The position numbers were made by a program, and so were the translations under genes. Below are positions 43,573-52,109 of a stretch of DNA of 64,000 nucleotides, piece by piece. Position 1 is the first letter of the stretch. Every line of letters begins with the position of its first letter. Origin of the DNA: Cyclobacteriaceae bacterium (GTDB taxonomy: Bacteria; Bacteroidota; Bacteroidia; Cytophagales; Cyclobacteriaceae); contig JANQOR010000028.1 in the NCBI GenBank assembly GCA_028285685.1, positions 1 to 64,000 on the forward strand. The letters are read 5' to 3'. Below the pieces are notes generated by a model, which worked only from the letters and a program-made list of their open reading frames with translations, did not search any database and had not been told where the DNA came from.

Positions 43573-46446
43573 ATGAACAGGTCACCGCTTTTTCTACTGC
43601 TGATTTTTTACCTGACTGTCCAGGTCGCCGCCCAGAGAAAGCAGTTCATAGACAGCTTAAAGCAAGATCTAACCACTGTTTCAGATGATTCCCTAAAGTT
43701 CCGTCTGCTGGACGAACTTGCTTGGACCTACAAAAGAATTGACGCCGACAGCGCTTTGATGTATGGAGAAGAGGGGTTGAAAATTTCCCTGGGTTTGGAT
43801 GAGCGTCTAAAAGGCATCGTCTTGGCGACCATTGGCGTCACTAAATATGAAAACGGGATCGCCGGATTTGGCATTAGTGAGTTGCATGAAGCTTTGGAGA
43901 TAAGTAAAAAATTCAACATAAAAGGAAGAATTGCGGCCAACTACAATAATCTAGGTAACGCCTATGAGAATTTAGGAAAATTTGATTCTGCCATTTTTTA
44001 CACAACTAAGGCTATTGCTTTAAAGCTGGAGCTAGGTGATAAAAGATCCGCAGCCCGCACGATGGGCAATCTTGCACTTGTCTACGAAGGCATCGGGAAT
44101 GTAGAAAAAGGCATCGAATATCTTGAAAAAGCATTGGACATTCTAGGCACCGATGGAAGAAGTAGCAGGGGTGTTTTACACAATCTCGGATTAATGCTAA
44201 TGAAAAAGGGGGAGTACGAGAAGGCTAAATCCTATTTTCTAAAATCCATAGTTGGTCTTGCCGAAGAGGGCAATGAAAGTCGATTTTCAGCAATCTACGG
44301 AAACCTTGGTTTGACCTACTTCAATCAAGAAAGGTATGATTCTGCGCTATTCTTCACGAAAAAGTCCTTTGACCTAAAAAAGCAAATTGGTCAGCGAGTC
44401 CAACTTAATCATCCAGCAATTACTCTTGCCAGAATATATCTAGCACTCAACAACTTCGAGGAGGCTAGAAAATATGGACAGATCGCACTTCAGGTCACGC
44501 GGGAAAATCCATCACTTGACCGGCAGACAGAAGCTCTCTCTATGCTAGCCAAAGTTGAAAACAAGGCTGGGAATTTTGAACAAGCTGTGAAGTACTACAT
44601 AGAGTACGACGCACTGAAGGATTCGCTACTTTCTGAAATGGTCTTAAATGCAGCGGAAGAAGCTGAAGCGAAGCTTCAAAATCAAATAAAAGAGCAAGAG
44701 AACCAGATTCTCCGGGCCCAGGCAGAAAGAACGGAACAGGTAATTAGAAACCAAAACATCACTATCGCGGGGAGTATTGTCATAGTAACTCTACTTCTGG
44801 CCATTGTACTTCTTTATAGGAAGCAATCCTCTGAGCGAAAAAAGTTGCTTTCGGAAATAGCTACGCAAGCTGAAAAACTCCGAGAGCTTGACAAAGCAAA
44901 GACCAGGTTTTTTGCAAACATCTCACATGACCTTCGCTCACCGCTCACGTTAATATTGGGATCACTTGATAAGATCACAGAAAGAGACTATGAGATCCTT
45001 GACAGCGAATCGAAAGAACTTCTGGATCTGGGCTATAAAAACGGAAAAAGGCTTTTATACCTAGCAGACGAAATAATGGATCTAACCCGTCTCGAAGAAG
45101 GGAAAATCAGCTTGGAATTGCAATACGTAAAAATTGTACCTTATCTGCGTCTCCTGACAAAAATGTTCAGTAGCGCTGCAGATATTAAATCAATCGACAT
45201 GGAGTTCAACTCTGATATCGAGGGCGAGACTGTACTTCAAATTGATCCACATCAATTCGAAAAAATCATTTACAACCTACTTTCCAATGCAATCAAATTC
45301 ACACCCGAGAAAGGTAGTGTCAAGGTACATCTGTCTACGAAAGACCGTGATGTAAAAATTGAAATTTCGGATTCCGGATCTGGAATTCCCAAAGAAAGTC
45401 TTGATCTGATCTTCGACCGGTACTATCAGTCCGAATCCAACGAAGCTTATTCACAAGCCGGAGTAGGTATTGGATTGGCACTGGTCAAAGAACTTGTGGA
45501 ACTTCATGGGGGTAGTATTTCAGTGGGTAGCTCTCCATCCGGCACCTCTTTTACAATCCAATTTCCGCTCAAGGAAAGTGATTGGGTTTCCAAAGCAATT
45601 GTGCCAGAAAGATCGCTTGATGTAGTAACTCGAAACTCTCTTTGGGTAGACCTTCAAGAGGAAAAAGACAAATTTCAGGTTGCCTCGTTGACAAACGCTG
45701 ATGAAAACGCTCAGACCATTCTGATTGTAGAGGATCATAAAGAGCTGCGAACTTATCTGAAGAGTATTCTTTCCTCAGAATTTAGGGTTTACCTCGCTGC
45801 AAATGGCACTCATGCCCTCGATGTGCTGCAATCGGAAAGAATAGACCTTATCGTTACCGACTTGATGATGCCATACATGGATGGTTTTGAGTTTATTGAT
45901 CAGTTAAAAAAAGACAAGGATCTAAGAAAACTGCCAGTGTTAGTGGTAAGTGCCCGCACGGACCAATCAGAAAAGTTAGAACTACTTTCCAAGGGTGCAG
46001 AAGAAGTCATTAATAAGCCTTTTGACAAGGAGGAACTTTTAACCAGGATTAGAAACATCCTTAATAAGGAATGGGACAACAATAGAACGCTCTCAAAACT
46101 ATATGGAGAAACGGCCGAAGAATTTGAAAAGAATATCATGGCGAGATTAGAGCGCCTCATCATAAAACGTGTTGATGACCCACATCTCTCCGTTTTGGAT
46201 CTTGCTGATGAAATGGCTGCAAGTGAGCGCAAAGTCTATCGATTAATAAAGAAAATTTCCGGACTCACCCCATACGAGCTGATCAAAGAGGTCCGGTGGC
46301 AGTACCTGGAGCAATACCTTAGGAAAAACAAGATCAAAACTGCTAGCGAGGCTGCTCAGCTAATAGGAATGAGCAACCCAAGCTTCTTTTCTGACCAATA
46401 TGCCAAGCGATTTGGACACCCTCTTACTGAGGACCTTGGCGACTAG
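43573..46446 (+). CDS. Hybrid two-component sensor: TPR, histidine kinase, REC and AraC HTH
   Basis: A 957-residue one-protein signalling system. A signal peptide (about 1-20) leads to periplasmic TPR repeats (about 35-350), a coiled coil and a transmembrane helix (about 397-416). The kinase core follows, with His452 in FFANISHDLRSPLT and the ATPase motifs DSGSGIP and GVGIGLALVKELVE. The REC domain has Asp763 (VTDLMMPYMDG) and the C-terminal AraC HTH covers about 855-950. TPRs replace the beta-propeller sensor of classic Bacteroides hybrids. It is strongly similar to the next kinase from the membrane helix onward. TGGCAG repeats flank it. Confidence 0.94.
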   Translation: MNRSPLFLLLIFYLTVQVAAQRKQFIDSLKQDLTTVSDDSLKFRLLDELAWTYKRIDADSALMYGEEGLKISLGLDERLKGIVLATIGVTKYENGIAGFGISELHEALEISKKFNIKGRIAANYNNLGNAYENLGKFDSAIFYTTKAIALKLELGDKRSAARTMGNLALVYEGIGNVEKGIEYLEKALDILGTDGRSSRGVLHNLGLMLMKKGEYEKAKSYFLKSIVGLAEEGNESRFSAIYGNLGLTYFNQERYDSALFFTKKSFDLKKQIGQRVQLNHPAITLARIYLALNNFEEARKYGQIALQVTRENPSLDRQTEALSMLAKVENKAGNFEQAVKYYIEYDALKDSLLSEMVLNAAEEAEAKLQNQIKEQENQILRAQAERTEQVIRNQNITIAGSIVIVTLLLAIVLLYRKQSSERKKLLSEIATQAEKLRELDKAKTRFFANISHDLRSPLTLILGSLDKITERDYEILDSESKELLDLGYKNGKRLLYLADEIMDLTRLEEGKISLELQYVKIVPYLRLLTKMFSSAADIKSIDMEFNSDIEGETVLQIDPHQFEKIIYNLLSNAIKFTPEKGSVKVHLSTKDRDVKIEISDSGSGIPKESLDLIFDRYYQSESNEAYSQAGVGIGLALVKELVELHGGSISVGSSPSGTSFTIQFPLKESDWVSKAIVPERSLDVVTRNSLWVDLQEEKDKFQVASLTNADENAQTILIVEDHKELRTYLKSILSSEFRVYLAANGTHALDVLQSERIDLIVTDLMMPYMDGFEFIDQLKKDKDLRKLPVLVVSARTDQSEKLELLSKGAEEVINKPFDKEELLTRIRNILNKEWDNNRTLSKLYGETAEEFEKNIMARLERLIIKRVDDPHLSVLDLADEMAASERKVYRLIKKISGLTPYELIKEVRWQYLEQYLRKNKIKTASEAAQLIGMSNPSFFSDQYAKRFGHPLTEDLGD

Positions 46447-46454
46447 TTGTCGAT

Positions 46455-46481
46455 TGGCAGAACACTGAACACGATTGGCAG
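46455..46481 (+). promoter_or_regulatory. TGGCAG direct repeat, site B
   Basis: TGGCAG at 46455-46460 and 46476-46481, period 21 bp. Here the identity extends to the 11-mer CGATTGGCAGA at both copies. TAATTTCA (46503-46510) follows exactly 21 nt after the second copy, as at site A. It starts 9 nt after the stop of kinase 1 and lies 129 bp before kinase 2, so it is its likely promoter region. Confidence 0.72.
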
Positions 46482-46536
46482 ACTAGAGAAATTCCCTCCG
46501 GCTAATTTCATTCCTGATTTCACTTAATCACCATGT

Positions 46537-46588
46537 GATATGAGCTGGCTCAAAGAATCCAATTGGTGTTTTTGAGACAGCTCATATC
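46537..46588 (+). promoter_or_regulatory. Long stem-loop in the leader of hybrid kinase 2
   Basis: The 18-base arm at 46537-46554 (GATATGAGCTGGCTCAAA) pairs with 46571-46588 with a single mismatch, around a 16-nt loop. No T-run follows, so it is not a standard terminator. It ends 21 nt before the ATG at 46610 and could control translation, stabilise the mRNA or be a DNA operator. Confidence 0.6.
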
Positions 46589-46609
46589 CTAACAAACCAT
46601 TCTATAGTC

Positions 46610-49600
46610 ATGCGAAGCTCAGTTTTAGTAGTCCTACTTTTTACATCATTCATTTCTGTTGGACAGTCATTCGATGAATTGTACGAGCGTTCACGAAAGA
46701 TTATGCGAAAAGACAGGGACAGCACTCTTCTGCTCCTTGATCAGGCAATTGACCTAGTGAAAGAAAAGGATACCCTTCTCTGGATAAAAGCACTGCGTTG
46801 GAAAAACGAAACGTACTTCCATTATGACAATAAAGATCCTCAGAGTCTTATTCCAAGAGCGGACTCTATTATCCTGCTCGCCAGAAGAACCAACAATCAC
46901 AAAATTATCTGCGCGGTTTTGATTGACCTTGGCTACTATTTCAGATATAATCAGAACTACGAAAAGGCGGAGGAATATTATAGTGAGTCGCTTAACCTGG
47001 CCACTATACACGACCTAAGTTCTTCGCAGGCAGAAGCAAATAACGCACTGGGAGTTATCAACTACTACAGAGGGAATCACATAAAATCGCTCGAATACTA
47101 CCGCGCGGCAATGCGTCAATACATCAGGGAGCAGGATTCAGTCAAGATTTCTAAGTCTTACAACAACATCGCGATCATTTACAAGATCCAGCGAGATTAT
47201 GAAAAAGCCATCGAGTACTACAAAAGGGCAATAGATATCTATGAGCGATTGGACGATAAAAGTCCAGGGATACTTCGAAATCGGTACAACAACCTGGCAA
47301 GAGCCTACCAAAAAACTGAAGAGTATGATCTAGCAGAAAAATGCATCCGCAGAATGATAGAACTGGACAAGGCAGACAGATCAGGACGAGACATTTTTCT
47401 TGTTTCCATGCTAGCTCTTGTCGATAACTACTCCTTTCAAGGAAAAGTCGAAGAGGCTCTCACGGTGGCTCGTGATGTGGAGCAGAAAGCCGACTCAATG
47501 GACATTTTGGATATGATGCCTTTCATCCTCTTGAGGAAAGCCTGGGTATTTCAAGACGCCGCTATCTACGATTCAGCTTTGTTTTACTTCGCTCAAATCG
47601 AGGAGCCGATTCTCAACGGCCGGAACACGGAGGATAAGTATGAATTGCTCAAAAACAAAGCCGAAGTTCTGCTGGCAGTTGGGAAAGCGAGAGAGGCCAC
47701 CGCTTATGCCACTAAGGCCTTAGAAATCGCCCAGGGGACTGGAATTAAAGAATGGATTGCACACGTCTATGAGATTTCTTATGCGGCATACAAGTCACTA
47801 GAAGACCCCGCCAATGCTCTGCATCAGCTGGAGCAATTGCAACTCTACAATGATTCTTTGTGGAACGAAGACAAATCAATTGAGCTGGGATTAAAGCAAA
47901 ATGAAATTGAGCTCGTACAAGTAGAAGCGAAAAACAACTTACTTGAAAGTGAGACACTTTTACAATCACAAGTAATTAAAACACAACGCGCAACAATTAT
48001 TGGAGCAATTGCAATCGTATCGCTGTTGATCATCATGGCCATTCTCTTCAGGAAACAGTTAATTAAGCGAAAAAAGCTTGCGCAAAAAATCGAAAGTCAG
48101 GCAGAAAAATTAAGAGAGTTGGATCAGGCCAAAACACGTTTCTTCGCCAATGTTTCACATGACCTCCGATCACCCTTAACACTTATCCTTGGTGCACTAG
48201 ACCGAATCACCGAGCGAGAGTACAACATACTCGATGCAGAGTCCAAAGAGCTGTTGGATGTCGGATACAAGAATGGAAAACGTCTTCTGTACCTCGCTGA
48301 CGAGATCATGGACTTGACTAGGCTTGAGGAGGGCAAGATCAAGCTAGCACTACAATATGTAAAGATTGTGCCCTATCTCCGGCTGCTCACGAAAATGTTT
48401 AGCAGTGCTGCTGATATCAAATCGATCGAAATGAACTACAGTGTGGACATAGACGAAGAGACAATCGTCCAAATCGACCCACACCAGTTTGAAAAGATTA
48501 TCTATAACCTGATTTCAAATGCCATCAAATTCACACCTGAAGGAGGCAAAATCGGCTTGAAGTTGACATCACATAAGGAATTCATTGAGATCAAGGTCTC
48601 CGACTCAGGAAACGGAATTCCGATTGAAAGCCTGAACTACATCTTCGACAGATACTATCAGGCCGGCTCGGCAGAATTTAGATCACAAACGGGTGTTGGT
48701 ATTGGTCTTGCTTTGGTCAAGGAGCTTGTAGAACTTCATAGAGGTAGGATCGAAGTATCAAGCTCAGAAAAGGGAACAGTATTCCAAATGTACTTGCCAT
48801 TCAAAGAGAGCAATTGGGTTTCACAGGCGATCATCCCTGAGCGTTCCCTTGATGTGGTTACCAGAAATTCGCTTTGGATAGATCTTCAGGAGGAAAGAAA
48901 GCAAATCCAGGTTCCATCACTAGCAAATAGAGATGAACATGCCCCCTCAATTTTAATTGTTGAAGACCACAAGGAACTTCGGTCATATCTCAAAACACTG
49001 CTTTCGACGGAATTCAGAGTATACCTAGCAGCTGAAGGTGGAAGTGCTCTTGAAATTCTGCAATCACAGAATATAGAACTTATTGTCACTGACCTGATGA
49101 TGCCTTATATGGACGGTTTCGAGCTGATCGATCATCTCAAAAGAGACAAGGAATTAAGGAAAATTCCAGTATTAGTGGTCAGTGCCAGAACGGACAAGAC
49201 GGAAAAGTTGAACCTGATTGCTAAAGGCGCAATTGACGTGATTGGCAAGCCCTTTGACAAAGACGAACTCCTCATTCGAATCAAGAGCATTCTTAGCAGT
49301 GAGTGGGATAGTCACAAAAAGCTATCTACGCTCTATGGGGAAACAGCTGAGACGTTCGAAAAGAATATTATGGCTCGTTTGGAACGTTTGATTCTTAGCC
49401 GTATCGACGATCCACACTTATCCGTGCTCGATCTGGCCGATGAGATGGCGGCCAGCGAACGAAAGGTCTACAGGATGATCAGGAAGATCTCGGGACTTAC
49501 TCCCTATGAACTGATTAAAGAGATCAGGTGGCAGTATTTGGAAGACTACCTGAAAAATAATCATGTTAGAACAGCGACAGAGGCCGCTCAACTCATTGGT

Positions 49601-49675
49601 ATGAATAATGTCAGCTCTTTTTCTGGTCAATACAGGAAAAGATTCGGGCATTCAGTGAAGGAATTGATAGCATGA
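46610..49675 (+). CDS. Hybrid two-component sensor paralog: TPR, histidine kinase, REC and AraC HTH
   Basis: A 1021-residue paralog of the preceding kinase with the same domain order. It has a signal peptide (about 1-18), periplasmic TPRs (about 60-400), a transmembrane helix (about 463-481), kinase His517 in FFANVSHDLRSPLT, ATPase motifs (DSGNGIP, GVGIGLALVKELVE), REC Asp828 and an AraC HTH (about 920-1015). The HTH segment from HLSVLDLADEMAASERKVYR onward is almost identical to kinase 1, while the TPR sensors differ widely. This points to tandem duplication followed by sensor divergence with conserved DNA target. Confidence 0.94.
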   Translation: MRSSVLVVLLFTSFISVGQSFDELYERSRKIMRKDRDSTLLLLDQAIDLVKEKDTLLWIKALRWKNETYFHYDNKDPQSLIPRADSIILLARRTNNHKIICAVLIDLGYYFRYNQNYEKAEEYYSESLNLATIHDLSSSQAEANNALGVINYYRGNHIKSLEYYRAAMRQYIREQDSVKISKSYNNIAIIYKIQRDYEKAIEYYKRAIDIYERLDDKSPGILRNRYNNLARAYQKTEEYDLAEKCIRRMIELDKADRSGRDIFLVSMLALVDNYSFQGKVEEALTVARDVEQKADSMDILDMMPFILLRKAWVFQDAAIYDSALFYFAQIEEPILNGRNTEDKYELLKNKAEVLLAVGKAREATAYATKALEIAQGTGIKEWIAHVYEISYAAYKSLEDPANALHQLEQLQLYNDSLWNEDKSIELGLKQNEIELVQVEAKNNLLESETLLQSQVIKTQRATIIGAIAIVSLLIIMAILFRKQLIKRKKLAQKIESQAEKLRELDQAKTRFFANVSHDLRSPLTLILGALDRITEREYNILDAESKELLDVGYKNGKRLLYLADEIMDLTRLEEGKIKLALQYVKIVPYLRLLTKMFSSAADIKSIEMNYSVDIDEETIVQIDPHQFEKIIYNLISNAIKFTPEGGKIGLKLTSHKEFIEIKVSDSGNGIPIESLNYIFDRYYQAGSAEFRSQTGVGIGLALVKELVELHRGRIEVSSSEKGTVFQMYLPFKESNWVSQAIIPERSLDVVTRNSLWIDLQEERKQIQVPSLANRDEHAPSILIVEDHKELRSYLKTLLSTEFRVYLAAEGGSALEILQSQNIELIVTDLMMPYMDGFELIDHLKRDKELRKIPVLVVSARTDKTEKLNLIAKGAIDVIGKPFDKDELLIRIKSILSSEWDSHKKLSTLYGETAETFEKNIMARLERLILSRIDDPHLSVLDLADEMAASERKVYRMIRKISGLTPYELIKEIRWQYLEDYLKNNHVRTATEAAQLIGMNNVSSFSGQYRKRFGHSVKELIA

Positions 49676-49681
49676 TAAGTA

Positions 49682-49708
49682 TGGCAGGATCTTAAAGAGG
49701 ATTGGCAG
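49682..49708 (+). promoter_or_regulatory. TGGCAG direct repeat, site C
   Basis: TGGCAG at 49682-49687 and 49703-49708, period 21 bp, starting 7 nt after the stop of kinase 2. At the equivalent position 21 nt downstream stands CATCTTAG (49730-49737), a weaker match to TAnnTTTG than at sites A and B. It precedes the small gene at 49770 and the exported protein gene at 50048. Confidence 0.65.
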
Positions 49709-49769
49709 GAATTAAAAATTAAACCTTTTCATCTTAGTAATGTCAAACCACCATAATGAATTCAATATC

Positions 49770-49970
49770 ATGAAAGTTATTTGGTTCAACTCTGAAATTA
49801 ACTACTACCAGTCCGGGACCTGGAGGGACTACTCACAAACCAGGGAAACAAGTAGCAATCCTGACAACATTCTAATTCTCGAACGCTTCAATCATGAATC
49901 GTTCAACGTTCTAACGAAAATTGTCAGCGAACTGAACAAGTGTAGAAAAAAATCAAAGATCCCTCGTTAG
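49770..49970 (+). CDS. Small 66-residue protein of unknown function
   Basis: A 66-residue polar protein opening MKVIWFNSEINYYQSGTW and ending in a basic tail (NKCRKKSKIPR). No signal peptide, membrane helix or known domain is visible. An in-frame ATG at 49740 would add ten residues. The 49770 start is preferred because a promoter at site C would begin transcription near 49744. A terminator hairpin follows 26 nt after the stop, so it is a self-contained unit behind a TGGCAG site. I do not recognise the family. Confidence 0.55.
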   Translation: MKVIWFNSEINYYQSGTWRDYSQTRETSSNPDNILILERFNHESFNVLTKIVSELNKCRKKSKIPR

Positions 49971-49995
49971 GTCGGGGCGACTATAGCTGGTTGAC

Positions 49996-50021
49996 AACCC
50001 TGACGTCCAAACGTCAGGGTT
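49996..50021 (+). terminator. Rho-independent terminator after the small gene
   Basis: AACCCTGACGT (49996-50006) and ACGTCAGGGTT (50011-50021) form a perfect 11-bp stem with a four-base loop. A T-rich tract with interruptions (TTCTTATTTTT region) follows. It separates the small gene from the exported protein gene starting at 50048. Confidence 0.82.
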
Positions 50022-50047
50022 TCTTATTTTTAAAGGAAAATTGTCTT

Positions 50048-50662
50048 ATGAAAGGTGCGTTCTACACTTTTTTTCTTTTTCCAATGCTCATCTTCAGCCA
50101 GGAACAAACATCTCAAGAGCTTGTGGACAGCGGGCTAAAAAAGTATTCTCGTGAAAAGGGATCAATCACGTACGAGATCTCAGGCGATGCGAGCGGTGAG
50201 GAAGTGTTCACCTTTGACCGATTTGGATGGCGCAGCCTCAGAAAACGCTCGATGCGATTTGAACTCTACGGGTCAGAAAGAAGTCAAGTTATGCATGAGA
50301 CCTCCGACGGAGGTTCAATATATCGCCTCAATCATGCTGATTCCACTTACAGAAAAAGAGTCGATTTTCGATGGACCAGGCACGCAGCACAAGTAGCTCC
50401 CTTACAAGCTTCCGAAGCTATACTTTTTGAACTTGGTGGCGTCTACAATTCGGATTCGGTTTTGCTAGGTAAGACTTGCCAGGTTTGGATATTTGATAGT
50501 AAATCACTGGCGCAAATGTGGGTATGGGAAGGCCTGGTTCTAAAACGAATAAGTAAGTTGGGTGAAAACAACATTTTGACGGTGGCTGCCGAAATTGACC
50601 TTGAGCCCGTAATTGACCCTGCTATTTTCGAGCTCCCTGAAATCTATCAACTTAAGGAATAG
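50048..50662 (+). CDS. Exported protein of unknown function
   Basis: A 204-residue protein with a signal peptide (about 1-17, MKGAFYTFFLFPMLIFSQ). The mature part is beta-rich, with GSITYEISGDASGEEVFTFDRFGWRSLRKRS and KTCQVWIFDSKSLAQMWVWEGLVLKRIS. The layout loosely resembles LolA/DUF4412-like lipid- or metal-binding sheets, but no diagnostic motif is present. The ATG at 50048 is chosen over an upstream frame extension that would contain the terminator. Function unknown. Confidence 0.7.
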   Translation: MKGAFYTFFLFPMLIFSQEQTSQELVDSGLKKYSREKGSITYEISGDASGEEVFTFDRFGWRSLRKRSMRFELYGSERSQVMHETSDGGSIYRLNHADSTYRKRVDFRWTRHAAQVAPLQASEAILFELGGVYNSDSVLLGKTCQVWIFDSKSLAQMWVWEGLVLKRISKLGENNILTVAAEIDLEPVIDPAIFELPEIYQLKE

Positions 50663-50680
50663 TTAGCGCTATAAAAGCGA

Positions 50681-50712
50681 AAACCCCTGCATCCATTTGG
50701 AAACAGAGGTTT
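50681..50712. terminator. Candidate bidirectional terminator
   Basis: AAACCCCTG (50681-50689) pairs with CAGAGGTTT (50704-50712) with one mismatch, and an inner TCCA/TGGA pair (50692-50701) extends the hairpin. It lies between the stops of two convergent genes. On the minus strand the stem is followed by TTTT. Confidence 0.5.
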
Positions 50713-50739
50713 GTCACGAATTGATATATATGAAGAGAA

Positions 50740-51477
50740 TTAGTTTCTCGATCTTAAAAGATAGGAAGTAAAGCTTCTTCCATTAATTGACGTGTACTTT
50801 GCCTCAATATCATCATCAACCTTCATGTCTTTGATATTGAAATCCCCGCGCACGTCAAGGTATTTTATATTCAATGACTCTTCGAATATTGCACTTTCAA
50901 AACTTACGCCCCGATCAAAATCCGTGTATTTGAAGATTGCATCGTCATTGAATGTAGTCCCTGCAAAACTTGCGTAATCATCAAATTCAGCATACTTGAA
51001 GGTGGACTCCCTTCTGAATTTGCTGCCTTCAAAGGTGGCATCTCCGTCAAACTCTGAATACTTAAACATGGCTTTTCTTGTAAACTCACAATTCTTAAAA
51101 GTCACATCCCTTTCAAAGTCAGCAGTGAACGTATATCCTGATGGGTCGTCGTGAATGTAAGCCAACACATCGTCTTCAAAGATGCAATTCACAAAGGATA
51201 TGCGCACCTCAATGGTTTCGTCCACTTCATTGGATCCGCTGTTCCACCATTTTGATCTTCTTGGTAGATCATCGATTTTCCAATCCATATAGGTGAAATC
51301 AAGATCTCCTGTGATGGTCACGTTCTCATACACGATATCTTCCCCATCCTGTATATCATCCATAATTCTTGCGGCACTTACTGTAGTCTGTGCCATAGCT
51401 GCCCTTAGAGAGAAAGCGCCAAGCATGATAATCATAATGACCCGGCTTGCTGTAGATATGGATTTAGTAGCGTTCAT
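50740..51477 (-). CDS. Exported pentapeptide-repeat protein
   Basis: A 245-residue protein with a signal peptide (about 1-29, ending RAAMAQ). From about residue 115 it shows pentapeptide-type repeats with phenylalanine at the centre, for example ATFEGSKFRRESTFKYAEFDDYASFAGTTFNDDAIF when read in short blocks. These build a right-handed quadrilateral beta helix. The repeats alternate with KYxEF units and are strongly acidic. Function unknown; pentapeptide repeats can be DNA mimics but this one is exported, so that role is unlikely. Confidence 0.82.
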   Translation of the reverse strand: MNATKSISTASRVIMIIMLGAFSLRAAMAQTTVSAARIMDDIQDGEDIVYENVTITGDLDFTYMDWKIDDLPRRSKWWNSGSNEVDETIEVRISFVNCIFEDDVLAYIHDDPSGYTFTADFERDVTFKNCEFTRKAMFKYSEFDGDATFEGSKFRRESTFKYAEFDDYASFAGTTFNDDAIFKYTDFDRGVSFESAIFEESLNIKYLDVRGDFNIKDMKVDDDIEAKYTSINGRSFTSYLLRSRN

Positions 51478-51691
51478 GTCCTTTTTGTTTTCAGGTTTAC
51501 TATATAGATGTTCAAAATCTAAAAAAGTTGCATTGTTGCATTAATTACTTTCATTAGTACATCAGGTTACACGATTATTACAATTTCTTTCAGAAATATT
51601 TTGGTACGGTTGCTAAAGATGGCAGTCTCGGGCCATCCTGAGCAGAGGACCCAGCTTTTCAAACGATAATGTTTCTACCTTTATCAGAAGC

Positions 51692-52084
51692 ATGAAGGAC
51701 ATAGAGCAAAGAGAAGATATTGAACACCTTGTGAATCTGTTTTACAGACAAGTAATAGACGACAAGATCATTGGGTATTTTTTCAATGAAGTTGTCGAGT
51801 TGAATTGGGAAAAACATATCCCCATCATGTATGATTTCTGGGAAACCGTGCTGCATGCTAAAATGCGCTACAAGGGAAGTCCTATTCCAATTCACATTGA
51901 ATTATCCAGGAAAGAGCCACTAAAACCGTTTCACTTCCAACGATGGATCCAACTTTGGGAAACGACTGTTCGTACTAATTTCAGTGGGGAAAAAGCAAAT
52001 GAAGCTGTTAAAAAAGCAAAACTGATGGGTGAACTGATGATGGTTAAGATCAAGAGGAGCGGTGAAGATGGTTTTATCCAGTAA
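51692..52084 (+). CDS. Group III truncated haemoglobin
   Basis: A 130-residue globin of the trHbP (group III) type. The segment LVNLFYRQVIDDKIIGYFF is the helix B-E region and MYDFWETVLHAKMRY follows. The proximal haem ligand is His81 in KPFHFQRWIQLWETTV. Such proteins are linked to oxygen, nitric oxide or peroxide chemistry at low oxygen; no partner gene is obvious. The S41 peptidase gene starts 25 nt downstream. Confidence 0.92.
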   Translation: MKDIEQREDIEHLVNLFYRQVIDDKIIGYFFNEVVELNWEKHIPIMYDFWETVLHAKMRYKGSPIPIHIELSRKEPLKPFHFQRWIQLWETTVRTNFSGEKANEAVKKAKLMGELMMVKIKRSGEDGFIQ

Positions 52085-52109
52085 TTGATTCCTGTCCATC
52101 GCAATCCTA

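Noticed and set aside
51620-51645. A TGGCAG upstream of the truncated haemoglobin with a partial second copy (GAGCAG).
   Set aside because: The spacing is 20 rather than 21 bp and the second copy matches only four of six bases, so it does not belong to the three-site set.
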